In this document: positions 49,201 to 57,429 of the stretch, one piece after another
How positions within the stretch are numbered: position 1 is the stretch's first letter
Layout: every line of letters starts with the position of its first letter
NCBI RefSeq assembly: GCF_910596095.1
Contig: NC_056544.1
Span: 15,361,155 to 15,425,154, forward strand
Direction of reading: 5' to 3'
Length of the DNA stretch: 64,000 bases
Source: Thunnus maccoyii
Lineage: Eukaryota > Chordata > Actinopteri > Scombriformes > Scombridae
The notes under the pieces: generated by a model
What the model saw: only the letters and a program-made list of their open reading frames with translations
What the model was told of the DNA's origin: nothing
Database searches by the model: none
Program-made: the position numbers and the translations under genes

Positions 49201-49907
49201 GTAAAGGCAAATTAGACGTCAGTCAGTACAAACATTTCACCTGGAAAAACACTACTGTTGATTTTCATATGAAAATAAAAGGATATGTATCTCTTTCATA
49301 AACTACATGGTGCATACTGCACTCCTGTTATTATTCTTAATGCGTGTTTCTGATGAGATAATTGAGTGATTTGTGATAAATAAATGTAATTATATATTAA
49401 CAGCCACTGAAAGCAGCTTATGTCAATAAAAACAGCGTGCAACACTCAAAGTGAGAATGAACTCCGCCCACTCAGCCGGATTCGTGTTTAAAAACAAACC
49501 AACCCGACACGAAAAAATGTCAAAACGTAGTTTGTAGCATCCGGAAAATGTGCTGTGACGGTCGAATAAGAAACAAAATGTGTCTTGGAGTAGTTTGTCA
49601 AAGAAAACTTACTCACCTCACGTTTAGGGCTCACATGGTCCAGGTCAGGTTCTATTGGCTCAGACTTGAAAAACAGTGATGGAACGGCTCTGGGCTTCAG
49701 GTGGACCGTGTCAGTCAGGGATTCATAGCAGTCACTTGCAAAGTGTTCGATACAAATAGTGATATCAGTCCAGCACGATTCTTTAAAACGTTGCCCATTG
49801 ACTTCGGCAAGAAACTGGACCCAATCCAGCCTCTTCTCTGGATCTTCTGGTAACTTGAAGCGTTGCGCACTGCGACGCCACGAATCGCAACCGACAACGG
49901 AGCACAT
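38915..49907 (-). CDS. Gene C: THAP / zinc-ribbon / C2H2 zinc finger protein split by a transposon-filled intron
   Basis: Coding exons 49907-49617 (THAP), 41234-41138, 41045-40928, 40825-40576 and 40243-38915; predicted about 694 aa. All splice sites are canonical and frames are open. Intron 1 is 8.4 kb because it contains a MITE into which a 6.8 kb integrase/HECT transposon is inserted. Removing both leaves about 627 bp, close to the 623 bp of gene B. The gene is a mosaic: exons 2-4 and the first half of the last exon are nearly identical to B, whereas the rest of the last exon and the 3' flank match D. The THAP exon alone does not discriminate, being nearly identical in A, B and C. Whether the big intron still splices properly cannot be judged from sequence alone. 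Confidence 0.8.
40576..41234 (-). CDS. Gene C middle cassette (exons 2-4)
   Basis: Exons 41234-41138 (97 nt), 41045-40928 (118 nt) and 40825-40576 (250 nt), the same lengths as gene B, phase 0 to phase 0. Exon 4 has CPLCGSKVK and [13 protein letters not shown]. Very close to gene B in exons and introns alike. Confidence 0.82.
41258..41666. mobile_element. TTAA-flanked MITE, left part (split by the 6.8 kb transposon)
   Basis: Begins TTAA AGGGGCCATATTAT, a terminus I recognise as common in fish and shared with the element at 28412. Gene B has the empty site (TAGTTAAAGAAAAGG near 36,450). Its right part resumes at 48486. TTAA targets suit Kolobok- or piggyBac-type non-autonomous elements. Confidence 0.65.
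41667..41817 (+). repeat. Left terminal inverted repeat and subterminal palindrome array
   Basis: TIR 41667-41732, then five copies of TCTCGTGCGCACGAGA or variants at 41715, 41736, 41760, 41781 and 41802, spaced by 21-24 bp (about two helical turns). The first and last are perfect 16 bp palindromes. Likely integrase binding sites (inference). Confidence 0.85.
41884..43850 (+). CDS. DDE (rve-type) integrase/transposase, interrupted by one in-frame stop
   Basis: Exon 1 41884-42711 (donor GTAAGC), exon 2 43665-43850 (acceptor TTCCAG, TAA stop). The frame joins in phase 0. From Met at 41884: an N-terminal helix-turn-helix-like region (residues 1-45), then an integrase core with Asp131 (HFDSYDK), Asp190 (VRGDRGTEN) and Glu230 (RIESWW). 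This is the D,D,E triad of retroviral-integrase-like transposases. Codon 268 is TAG (42685-42687). It lies inside an otherwise continuous conserved stretch (FCFMSIIQ follows, and exon 2 has RPSKNDRVPSGRP), so it reads as a single nonsense mutation in this copy. The open frame extends upstream to 41710 through the TIR, but residues before 41884 look like translated palindromes. Confidence 0.8.
43851..44694. other. Convergent intergenic spacer inside the transposon
   Basis: 844 bp between the stop codons of the integrase and the HECT gene. It is A/T-rich with no conserved reading frame seen; presumably holds the two 3' UTRs. Confidence 0.5.
44695..48292 (-). CDS. Transposon-encoded SAM-like / HECT-domain protein (G2E3-like)
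   Basis: Exons 48292-48209, 48099-47491, 47073-46948, 46452-46129 and 45756-44695, all GT-AG and phase 0, giving 734 aa with no internal stop. Residues 1-60 are a short helical, SAM-like segment (FLKMRNIPDSVINQL ... YGDRLALRAFC). Residues about 100-220 hold a glycine-rich GGGTRN motif and a LFFPNG motif that I cannot name. Residues 270-380 are acidic and low-complexity. The last 350 residues match the HECT C-lobe pattern: FLRFCTGS, then RRPVAHTC with the expected catalytic Cys700, then LELPYTYSSYPEF. HECT ligases transfer ubiquitin through this cysteine. It faces the integrase tail-to-tail and probably belongs to the element, not the host. The N-lobe is weakly conserved, so ligase activity is uncertain. 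Confidence 0.8.
48356..48485 (-). repeat. Right terminal inverted repeat and subterminal palindrome array
   Basis: TIR 48419-48485 is the reverse complement of the left end with small differences in an A/T run. Palindromes of the same family start at 48356, 48378, 48399 and 48421, again about 21-22 bp apart. Confidence 0.85.
48486..49012. mobile_element. TTAA-flanked MITE, right part
   Basis: Continues the split MITE and ends at GGGGTATAATATG, the partial inverse of the left terminus, followed by AAACAAAAGGAACAT, which matches the gene B intron. The last few bases and the second TTAA are altered. The right boundary is accurate to about 10 bp. Confidence 0.55.
49459..49502 (-). promoter_or_regulatory. 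Conserved intron 1 block, gene C
   Basis: ACTCCGCCCACTCAGCCGG followed by ATTCGTGTTTAAAAAC, about 115 bp inside intron 1; the counterpart of the gene B block with the forkhead-like part altered. Confidence 0.35.
49617..49907 (-). CDS. Gene C exon 1, THAP domain
   Basis: 97 codons, ATG to GTGAGT donor, phase 0. Complete THAP signature: Cys2, Cys7, C-x2-H in [26 protein letters not shown]. The open frame continues past the donor to 49,488, but the paralog comparison shows that part is intron. Confidence 0.88.
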
Positions 49908-50074
49908 CCCGGGTTCAGGTTTTGTTCCTGCGCCTCTAGAAGTGGTCTGCCGGCGTTATAGTTACAGTTTTCGGGGACTGGAAGATAGACCTCGGCCTTC
50001 TAATGTAAACAACAGTGATAAGTTAAGAGGTGGCCATTTCTGGTACGACAGTGGCGCGCAGTGATGAGACCGGA

Positions 50075-50113
50075 ATAGGCGGGGCTCTGTTGCAGGGTTC
50101 GCGCGGTTTCATA
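50075..50113 (-). promoter_or_regulatory. Candidate promoter core of gene C
   Basis: GGCGGGGCTC and GGGTTCGCGCGGTTT about 170-200 bp upstream of the start codon, as in A and B. A TTAA-flanked MITE begins 24 bp further upstream, so any more distal elements have been pushed away by about 600 bp. Confidence 0.45.
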
Positions 50114-50133
50114 TACAACATATCCCGGCTTAA

Positions 50134-50719
50134 AGGGATAGTTCGGAATTTTCGAAGTGGAGTTGTATGAGGTAGTTATCCATATTTAATGTATCACCTG
50201 CAGTAGATTTGGAATAGGAATACCAGGAATACTAGCACGGAAGCTAATCACTGTAACCTACTGCTATGGACGGGGCCAGCAGCAAAACGTATTTTAACCA
50301 TCCAAAAAAATCATTATCAGAGTAAGCGATGCTATATTTAGAATATTTTTCACTGCTTTACCTTACCATCAGACAGCCATATCCTTTGGCACAGCTGATT
50401 TGCGTTCTAATACAGTCCATGGTATGCATAGGAAAAAGGAAGTTTTACAGTTGAAGAAATTTAAGGAAAGGACTGTCCGATGGCAAGGTAAAGCGGTGAA
50501 AATATTCTAAATATAGCGTACACTTAAACTGATATTTTTTTAGGTGGCTAAAAGACGTTTTGCTGCTGGCCTCGTCCACAGCAGTACAGTGCTTAGCTTC
50601 CGTCCCGTTACTCCTGCCTACTCTCGAAGTTGGTGGTGCCTACCCAAATTGACTGCAGGTAATACACTGATTATGGGTAACTACCTCATATAACACCACT
50701 TCAAATCCAAACTATCCCT
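50134..50719. mobile_element. TTAA-flanked foldback MITE upstream of gene C
   Basis: 586 bp, ends AGGGATAGTTCGGA and TCCAAACTATCCCT, with TTAA on both sides (50130-50133, 50720-50723). The whole element is an imperfect inverted repeat: the inner parts near 50340 and 50480 are also complementary. No coding potential. Familiar dispersed fish element. Confidence 0.8.
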
Positions 50720-50754
50720 TTAAGACTCATCTTTTGATTTTAATGGGTTGGAAA

Positions 50755-50830
50755 ACAGCTTTCGGGTGCATTACCGCCACCCACTGATCTGGAGTGGGGG
50801 CTAAAGTGTGGCCTCTCTCTTAAGATTTCA
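50755..50830 (-). mobile_element. Short I-clade LINE tail fragment
   Basis: GGGTGCATTACCGCCACCC and the following GATCTGGAGTG match the 3' end sequence seen at 56,740-56,770, in the same orientation. Confidence 0.45.
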
Positions 50831-51052
50831 ACCAAACAAAGAATTACAATCAAAACAATAAACAAAATAGTCATAATTAAACAAAGGGCACTAAAGAACA
50901 ATTTAAGATTCAATACAAAATAGAGAATTTAAAGCAGAGTGGGAAATGGGTGGGACAGGGTCATTATTATTTTATTTAGTCAGTGCAGATTTTAGTTTAA
51001 ATATGGCAGTAATGCAACATTGTGGATGCCAACCACAACTAAAAATCATGAA

Positions 51053-51250
51053 GGTTCAATACATGAGATACCTTTTGCCTATAAATTATTGAGATTTTAA
51101 TCCTTCGATTTTTCTAATATGAGGCGATTGAGAAAGCTGCTTAACTAATTTTATCTGGAATAATTCATTAAAATTAGCATGGTAACTTTAAAAAAATTTA
51201 TTACACTATGCTGTGAGCATCACAAACTACATTCAGTTAACCCCTATTGT
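51053..51250. repeat. 5' flank duplication, gene C side
   Basis: Partner of 37,570-37,763, displaced from the gene C promoter by the MITE at 50134 and a LINE tail fragment. Confidence 0.7.
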
Positions 51251-51594
51251 TGTAATGAGTAGAGGCAGATATATCAGACAGGAATATCTTTTTTAAAAAT
51301 TATCTGCATGACTAGATAACACCACAGGAGTGAGAAAATTGGCTTTTTTTAAACATGTAGGTCAACTGACACTTTTATTAAGTTTTGGGCAATATAATGG
51401 TGAATATAGTGTAAATCTGAATAATGTAGATTCCTATTTTTCCTAACAGCATGGCTGTATTGCTCTTACCTGGTGGTCATTTGTCACAAAACATTAACAT
51501 TTTCCAGCCCTGTTGCCATAAAAATGTTAAAATACACACCAAACCTTCCAGAGATCAACAGTTCCCCACAAAAGATGACCTGTGATGTGACACC

Positions 51595-51946
51595 TCTCAG
51601 CAGCTTGTGTGTAGCTTTCAACCATCATTACATATAGTTCATGTATTATGGAAGAAAAATTATTGGCAAGTTACAATACAAAGCAACACAGACGCTTATT
51701 GTCAGCTCTGTTTAATATACTTTTAACCAATATGGTCCCATGGTCTACACATCAATGAAGAGGATTAAAATGTATATCAAAATCAAAGCAACATTTTTTC
51801 TTAACAGTGAAGAACAAGTATGAAATTTTAAAACAACCTGGCTTAGGTGTACATAGGAGTATTATCTGTCATATGTAAATTTTTTAGGAAATCATTACAA
51901 TTCTGTTTAAACATCCACTTTATATGGCTCCTTTCTTTTCATATTT
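51595..51946. repeat. 3' flank / 3' UTR duplication, gene D
   Basis: Partner of 38,530-38,914. Confidence 0.75.
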
Positions 51947-53284
51947 TCAGACCACTATATTCTTTCTTGGTCTTCCCCTTCGCTTCCCTGAGCTCTTACC
52001 ACTCTTCGGGCTGCTGTGCCTCTGTTTCTTTCTCTCTTCTGGGTCAAAATCAGAGTCGTCAGAATTTGTGCTCTTCCTCGCTTTCTTGCTCTTTGCCTCT
52101 TCTTTCTCTGCTGTGTCAAAGGATGTGTGACTGTCAGTCTGCTCGTCCTCACTTTCCTCATCACTGCAACGAGTTCTCTTTAACTTCTGAAGCTTTACTT
52201 TGGCTTTCTTAGTGTTTGATCCCCGGCCTTCCCTGGTGCCTGTTGCACTGCTCTTTGGCCTTCCTATGGGTCGACCTGTGCTTCTCATTTTCTTTTTAGG
52301 TACGCCTGTTCTATCATTCCGCACATCCGAATCTGTATCATCTTCATCCTCTACATTGCCAAGCTCTGAGTCTGAGCCTCTCTTACTCCCGTTCTCCTGA
52401 GCATCACCACTGCCATCGGCCCTCTTGTTTATCTCCTCCTCCTTTTGTTCACATCCAGAACTGGATGTGTGGTAACGCTGCACATGACTCTTCAAGCTCA
52501 CATTGTGATTGAAGCGTTTATCACAATGCTGACACTTATAAGGCCTCTCCCCTGTGTGCAGGCGCATGTGGGATTTGAGGTGGCCCGCCTGGTTGAAGCC
52601 ACGTTGGCAGACTGAACACTTAAATGGCCTCAATCCTGTATGCACAACTTTGTGTCTCTGGAGATTAAGGGGCGAGAGAAATTCAATCCCACAGATGTCA
52701 CATTTTAACTGCCTGGGGCCTCTGTGATCTTCCAGGTGAATTCGGCGGTCTTTATTGGTGGCAAATGTCTCTGAACAGTCTGGACATTTATATGGTTTTC
52801 CTTGAGTTAGGTGGATCTTCTCGTGAGTCATTTTGTCCCCTTTTGTTTTGAATGTAACATGGCAGTATTTGCACCGATGCTCATAGTTGTCATCGTGGAC
52901 TCTGCCGTGAGAGTTTAGAGCAGTCTCACTGACACATCTCTTGCCACAAGTGTTGCAAGAATAGGGTTTAATTTTATGCTCACAAGTGTGAGACCTCCAT
53001 TTGTTGAAAAACTTCCCACACTCTGTGCAGAGTTGACTGTGTTGGGAGGGAAGAGGAGGAAAATCATCTTCTTCAATCTCTTCACTTTCATCTTCGTCAT
53101 CAGATTCCTTTGGACGCTCTTTGGATGCCAAAAATTTATTTAGTGGCTTCCATTCTTCATCTGAATCAACTTCATCTTCATCACTTGATTCACTTTCATC
53201 CACTGGATCACTTTGCTCATCGATAACAGTAACAATCTCAGAGACAGCTGTGATGCTGCTGTGGTTGTCATCTGTTGGCACCGT
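51947..53284 (-). CDS. Gene D last exon, C2H2 zinc fingers and AT hooks
   Basis: 445 codons plus stop. Acceptor TTTCACAG before ACGGTGCC. Acidic N-terminus (DESESSDEDEVDSDEEW), a degenerate finger (CTECGKFF...HTC), six C2H2 fingers, acidic/basic linker, AT-hook-like GRPIGRPK and terminal [12 protein letters not shown]. Confidence 0.9.
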   Translation of the reverse strand, partial: TVPTDDNHSSITAVSEIVTVIDEQSDPVDESESSDEDEVDSDEEWKPLNKFLASKERPKESDDEDESEEIEEDDFPPLPSQHSQLCTECGKFFNKWRSHTCEHKIKPYSCNTCGKRCVSETALNSHGRVHDDNYEHRCKYCHVTFKTKGDKMTHEKIHLTQGKPYKCPDCSETFATNKDRRIHLEDHRGPRQLKCDICGIEFLSPLNLQRHKVVHTGLRPFKCSVCQRGFNQAGHLKSHMRLHTGERPYKCQHCDKRFNHNVSLKSHVQRYHTSSSGCEQKEEEINKRADGSGDAQENGSKRGSDSELGNVEDEDDTDSDVRNDRTGVPKKKMRSTGRPIGRPKSSATGTREGRGSNTKKAKVKLQKLKRTRCSDEESEDEQTDSHTSFDTAEKEEAKSKKARKSTNSDDSDFDPEERKKQRHSSPKSGKSSGKRRGRPRKNIVV

Positions 53285-56200
53285 CTGTGAAAGAGACGAT
53301 GACAAGAATGGGTAGTAGGAACATTTAACATTTTTAAAGTCTGTACCACACAGTTAGTGTTTTAATGTTATGCCTAAAAAAAAAAAAGAGGTGCAAGATA
53401 CAAAATTAACAGTTTATAAAAGAAAAAATGACCCAGAAGCCATGTTTAAAATATTGCAAAAATATTTAAAACAATGAAAGAATAAGGTCTTGGTGGGACT
53501 TTTTTTCAGAACAAATTTAGCAGTACTTTTTGCATTGAGTCTGATCTCAAGCCCTGACATTAGCTGCAGCGGCTGGTTGTGAACACAGCACAATGGTAGG
53601 TAACTCAGCCTCATTGTAGCTAATGTTAAAATAACTAGCAGAGGCAAGTTAGTTTCTCTACACTGAGTTATGACTGGCTGCTGCCATGGCTGTGATAGTA
53701 ACAGGCTCTGGCTATGGATGTGTCTGTGATTATTACATGCTTGTGTGTTTGAGCACTGCTGTTATTATGGCTATGGTTGTAGTTACAGCTGTGGCTGTAG
53801 CTGTCATGATTAACAAGGCTGTGAATATACATTTGTTTCTAATAGGTGTACACTGACTACATTCAGTGGCTATTGTGCAGGTGCAGTAAACTGACATGGT
53901 TGTGTTGAATGAGTGTTAGAGTAAAGCTACTCCTGAACTCCTGTGGTGTATATTGGTAACAAATCTGCAATATCTGAGAGAAGGAGTGTCTGGCTTTATA
54001 ATGATTTCTTAGTCAATGTTACTGTTTTAGGTATTACAAAAAGTAGGGACACTTGCCACAGCCACAGCTCTAACCATAGCCATTGTCATAGCTACAGCCA
54101 TAGAAATAGCCACAGGGAAGACCATAGCCAGAACCACACCTCCAGCCTAGCTTCAGCCATAGCTATAACCACAGCTACGATTGGCTTTCCAGTGCCCAAC
54201 CCAAAGCCAGGCATACATGTATATGTGGTCACAGCCAGTGGCTGTGTTGGAAATATCTTGTATCTATATTCATTGTAATATTCATTACGAGGTAACATAT
54301 AAGTGTGGTGAGAGAATGCGGGGGAAAAAAGGGAATAAAAAAGTAGTTCAGAAGAAAATTCCCAACTCCATATGAAATAAACAATACTAGACAGTGTTGA
54401 GCATTTTTCTTGTAGAAATTTTCTTGAAATCACAATTAAAAAGTATTCAAAAAGTAAAGTGAACTGTTGAGTTACACTGGAGTGTGTCTGATTATGGTGT
54501 AATATGTCTACCTGTTGGGTCTCTGAAGTTACAGCAGTGCCTCCTGTCAGGTGTTTATCTTCAGCTGTTGGGTCACTAGCATTGACCTGGCTTTTCCACT
54601 GGTTTCTGTACTCACACTGAAGGCACTGTTGGTTCAAGATGAGGAGGACCCCACTGGTGACCTCCATATGAAGTTTCCCGCCACATAACGGGCATGTGCT
54701 GCTGAACAACTGGAGGAGGCGTTTTTCATTCACAATATACTTTCCTTTCATCTTTAGAAGTGTAACTCTGAAAAGCAAGGAAATATTGTGAGATATGGGA
54801 TTAAAAAAACAAGCTGATGCAAAAAAAAGTAGGCAAAGCAAAAACATGAAGAAAACATACTTTTCCTTGATCACATCAATGTTCACATGGTTTTGTTTCA
54901 GCTGGCTGTATAGGGATATAAAAGCATCGGTTGAACATGAGACACCACACGGCACCACTGGAGTTTCTTGGGCAGCTGCAAATGAAATTTAAAGTTCATC
55001 ATTTACGTGAAAAGAAATTGTGTTTTACACAAAAATGTGAACATATATCTACTTAATTTACACAATATAATGTAAGTTTTCTCACCCACTGAAGTTAGTG
55101 CTGACTCTGTGTCAAGTTGATCACACTGAGGAGCAATTTCCTCTGTTTCCACAGACTCCTAGAAAAAGTAACAAAAATACAAGCTTCTAGTTAATCAAGA
55201 GCTACATGAGTTTGGATGATGTTTCTATAACAAGAACCACACAGTAACATTTGTTTTCAGTATGAAACCCTATATGAAACCTTTGTAATGTGTGTGCACT
55301 GACTGGACAATGTGACCACGGAGGTACTGACCAACTGTGTAGTGAATGGCCGCTTTAACATGTTGGCACAGTATCAACAGCACTAAACGGCTATGTCAAT
55401 CATGGCAGGCACGTGTCAGTACAAGCAAGATTTCACCTGACACACAAGAAAGATGTAGAGACTACTGGTCAGTTTGCATAGAAAAATAATGCAGATCCGA
55501 ACCTATTTTATGTAGAACGCATGTTGTGTAAAAGGAGAAGGACAATAAACTTCTGTTGCTAAGTGTTTCCTGTGTTGATACTATATTTGTTCAAGTGGGC
55601 AGGACATATTGTACTGTTAAATGTGCATAAATGTGGATCCTATGGGTCAATTATTTGTGGCTATTTAATAGCTACTTATCTATGTCGAGGGAAAGAATTC
55701 TTATATATTTACTATATAAATTTGTAACAAATAGGATTCAAGGATTCATGAAGACATGAAATTGCGTTTCCCGGGCTTGGTGAAAGGGTAGCGTATATAC
55801 TTTTTTTTAAAAACTTTAGAAGAATTTAAAAATTACAGTTAAAAACATTCTTAAACTAAAGAAAGAATAAAGAATTTAAAGAATATATTGTGCAAGGATG
55901 ATCTGGTACAGGCTTTGGAAAAACGTGCAGCGTTCATGAACATGGATTTTTGCAAAAGATACACTCTATTAGATTAGTACTCTTGACATGACTGTTTGAC
56001 AATTATTCCGTTAATTTCAGTTAGAAAAACAAACAATTAGCAGCGATTGAAAGCAACAAACTGAGAACGACTCCGCCCACTCAGTCGGATTTGCGTATAA
56101 AACAAACAAACCCTAAAGAAAACGTTATTTGTAGATTTTAGCGATTTGTGGGTGGTGTAGCGTAGCTGGTGTCAAGAGAAAACAAATGTGGTGCTGGTTG

Positions 56201-56525
56201 GAGCCTGTGGTAGACTCACATCACATGTTTGGCTCTTCAGATCTGCATCAGGTTCGTCTGACTCTGGCTGGACACACAGTGATGGGACGGCTTCGGGCTT
56301 TAGCTGGACCGTACCACTCGGATGGCTCGGAGTCAGGTTTTCAAAACAATCATCTTTAAAGTGTTGCCTACAAATGGCGATATCGGTCCAGGACGACTCT
56401 TTAAACCGCTGCTTGTTAACCGTGGCGAGGAACTGAACCCACTCCAGCCTCCTCTCCGGGTCCTCGGGTAACTTGAATCGCTGGTTTGTGTCACCCGACG
56501 AAACGCATCCGACGACGGAGCACAT
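51947..56525 (-). CDS. Gene D: THAP / zinc-ribbon / C2H2 zinc finger protein
   Basis: Coding exons 56525-56220 (THAP), 55158-55086, 54975-54861, 54767-54512 and 53284-51947; predicted about 695 aa. It has the most diverged THAP and cassette of the four, but the same exon order and phases. Exon 2 is 73 nt rather than 97, an in-frame loss of 8 codons. The last intron (53285-54511) contains a degenerate hexamer repeat in inverted arrangement. Upstream of exon 1 lies LINE debris rather than the CG-rich motif shared by A, B and C. Inferred nuclear DNA-binding protein; no name recognised. Confidence 0.83.
53672..54178. repeat. Degenerate GGCTAT/GGCTGT hexamer repeat in inverted arms
   Basis: Plus-strand GGCTGT/GGCTAT units fill 53672-53823, and the inverse units AGCCAT/AGCCAC fill 54055-54178, around a 230 bp loop. 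It lies wholly in the last intron of gene D. Confidence 0.7.
54512..55158 (-). CDS. Gene D middle cassette (exons 2-4)
   Basis: Exons 55158-55086 (73 nt), 54975-54861 (115 nt) and 54767-54512 (256 nt), total 444 nt (148 codons), phase 0 to phase 0. The ribbon has CPLCGGKLH and [13 protein letters not shown] with 19 rather than 20 residues between the pairs. The exon 3 donor is GTATGT. Confidence 0.78.
56070..56112 (-). promoter_or_regulatory. Conserved intron 1 block, gene D
   Basis: ACTCCGCCCACTCAGTCGG followed by ATTTGCGTATAAAAC, about 110 bp inside intron 1. It is retained although the surrounding intron has diverged from A-C. Confidence 0.35.
56220..56525 (-). CDS. Gene D exon 1, THAP domain
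   Basis: 102 codons, ATG to GTGAGT, phase 0. Cys2, Cys7, C-x2-H in IAICRQHF, FKLP, LEWVQFL and EAVPSLC are present. The residues after Cys7 (VSSGDTNQ) differ from the DSWRRSAQ of the other copies, so this is the outlier of the array. Confidence 0.88.
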
Positions 56526-56696
56526 CGCGGATTTAAATTGTGTCCCTCCAGTTGTTAAAGCGGCCGGGCGGCGTAAATATTATTCAGAAAGCCTGGAATA
56601 GGGTTTTCAGCTTGAACTATTTCCCAACTTCAGCATCAATTTGGCTAACTTATCTAGCCGCTATTGCTACAGTTGCGGTGGTGCCTAGTTAGCACG

Positions 56697-57290
56697 ATTT
56701 GTTCTTCTTTGGTTTTACTGGCGGACTACAAACCAACGGCAAGGGTGCATACCCCCACCTACTGTACCGGAGTGTATAACATCATTGCTTTCTATGGAAG
56801 TTATATTAAACCTTTTTTGTTGAAAGATCTCCTCCAGACATGTTTTAAGATGTATAAAAATATTCTACTTTGCACGTTAATTTGTGTCTGATATATTTTT
56901 TCCACCAAAAAAGTTAAATTATCTATAAATACTCAATTTTTTTTTGTTTCAAAAGTTGAACTACTGTAGGATGTGCATAGAAACTTTCCATTTTCCGCAG
57001 ATCAATGTAAAAACAGTCTTCTAAACTCTGCACATACATACATTCTGCACAGCTCAAACATTCAACTGTAGGAACAAGAAGAAAAACATTTTGGAGTGAA
57101 GGGAGACTTTAAATATTTAAATAAATACCTTTGAACCTGTAATTGTTTGTCCCCTGTCTCTAACAGACCTTTGATGCTCCACTTCCTTCCCATATCCACC
57201 ACCCTGCCCTTCAGTCTTTCTCTTTCTACACTGAACTTCCTACAACCTATCAGCACATGTTCAAGTTTAATTGCAGTTCCAAGTCTCATT
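56697..57290 (-). mobile_element. I-clade LINE 3' fragment
   Basis: On the minus strand the frame from 57289 reads KLEHVLIGCRKFSVERERL and later VQRYLFKYLKSP, the C-terminal Cys/His motif of I/Nimb-type LINE ORF2. A 3' UTR then ends at the GGTGGGGGTATGCAC sequence near 56,740. Truncated at its 5' side. Confidence 0.6.
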
Positions 57291-57429
57291 TTTATCTGAC
57301 ACTTTATTTTTCATGGTGTATAAAGTAGCATCGGTATGTCCTAATCTTAACCTAGAAAAAATAACATCTTTCGTACATAATTCTTTCCTACATTTACATT
57401 TACCTCTATGGGTTGAACAGACCGATTAG

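Noticed and set aside
54092-54958. Single 288-codon frame spanning gene D exons 3 and 4
   Set aside because: It reads through an intron with a proper GTATGT donor and CAG acceptor, and into the hexamer repeat; the paralogs show separate exons.
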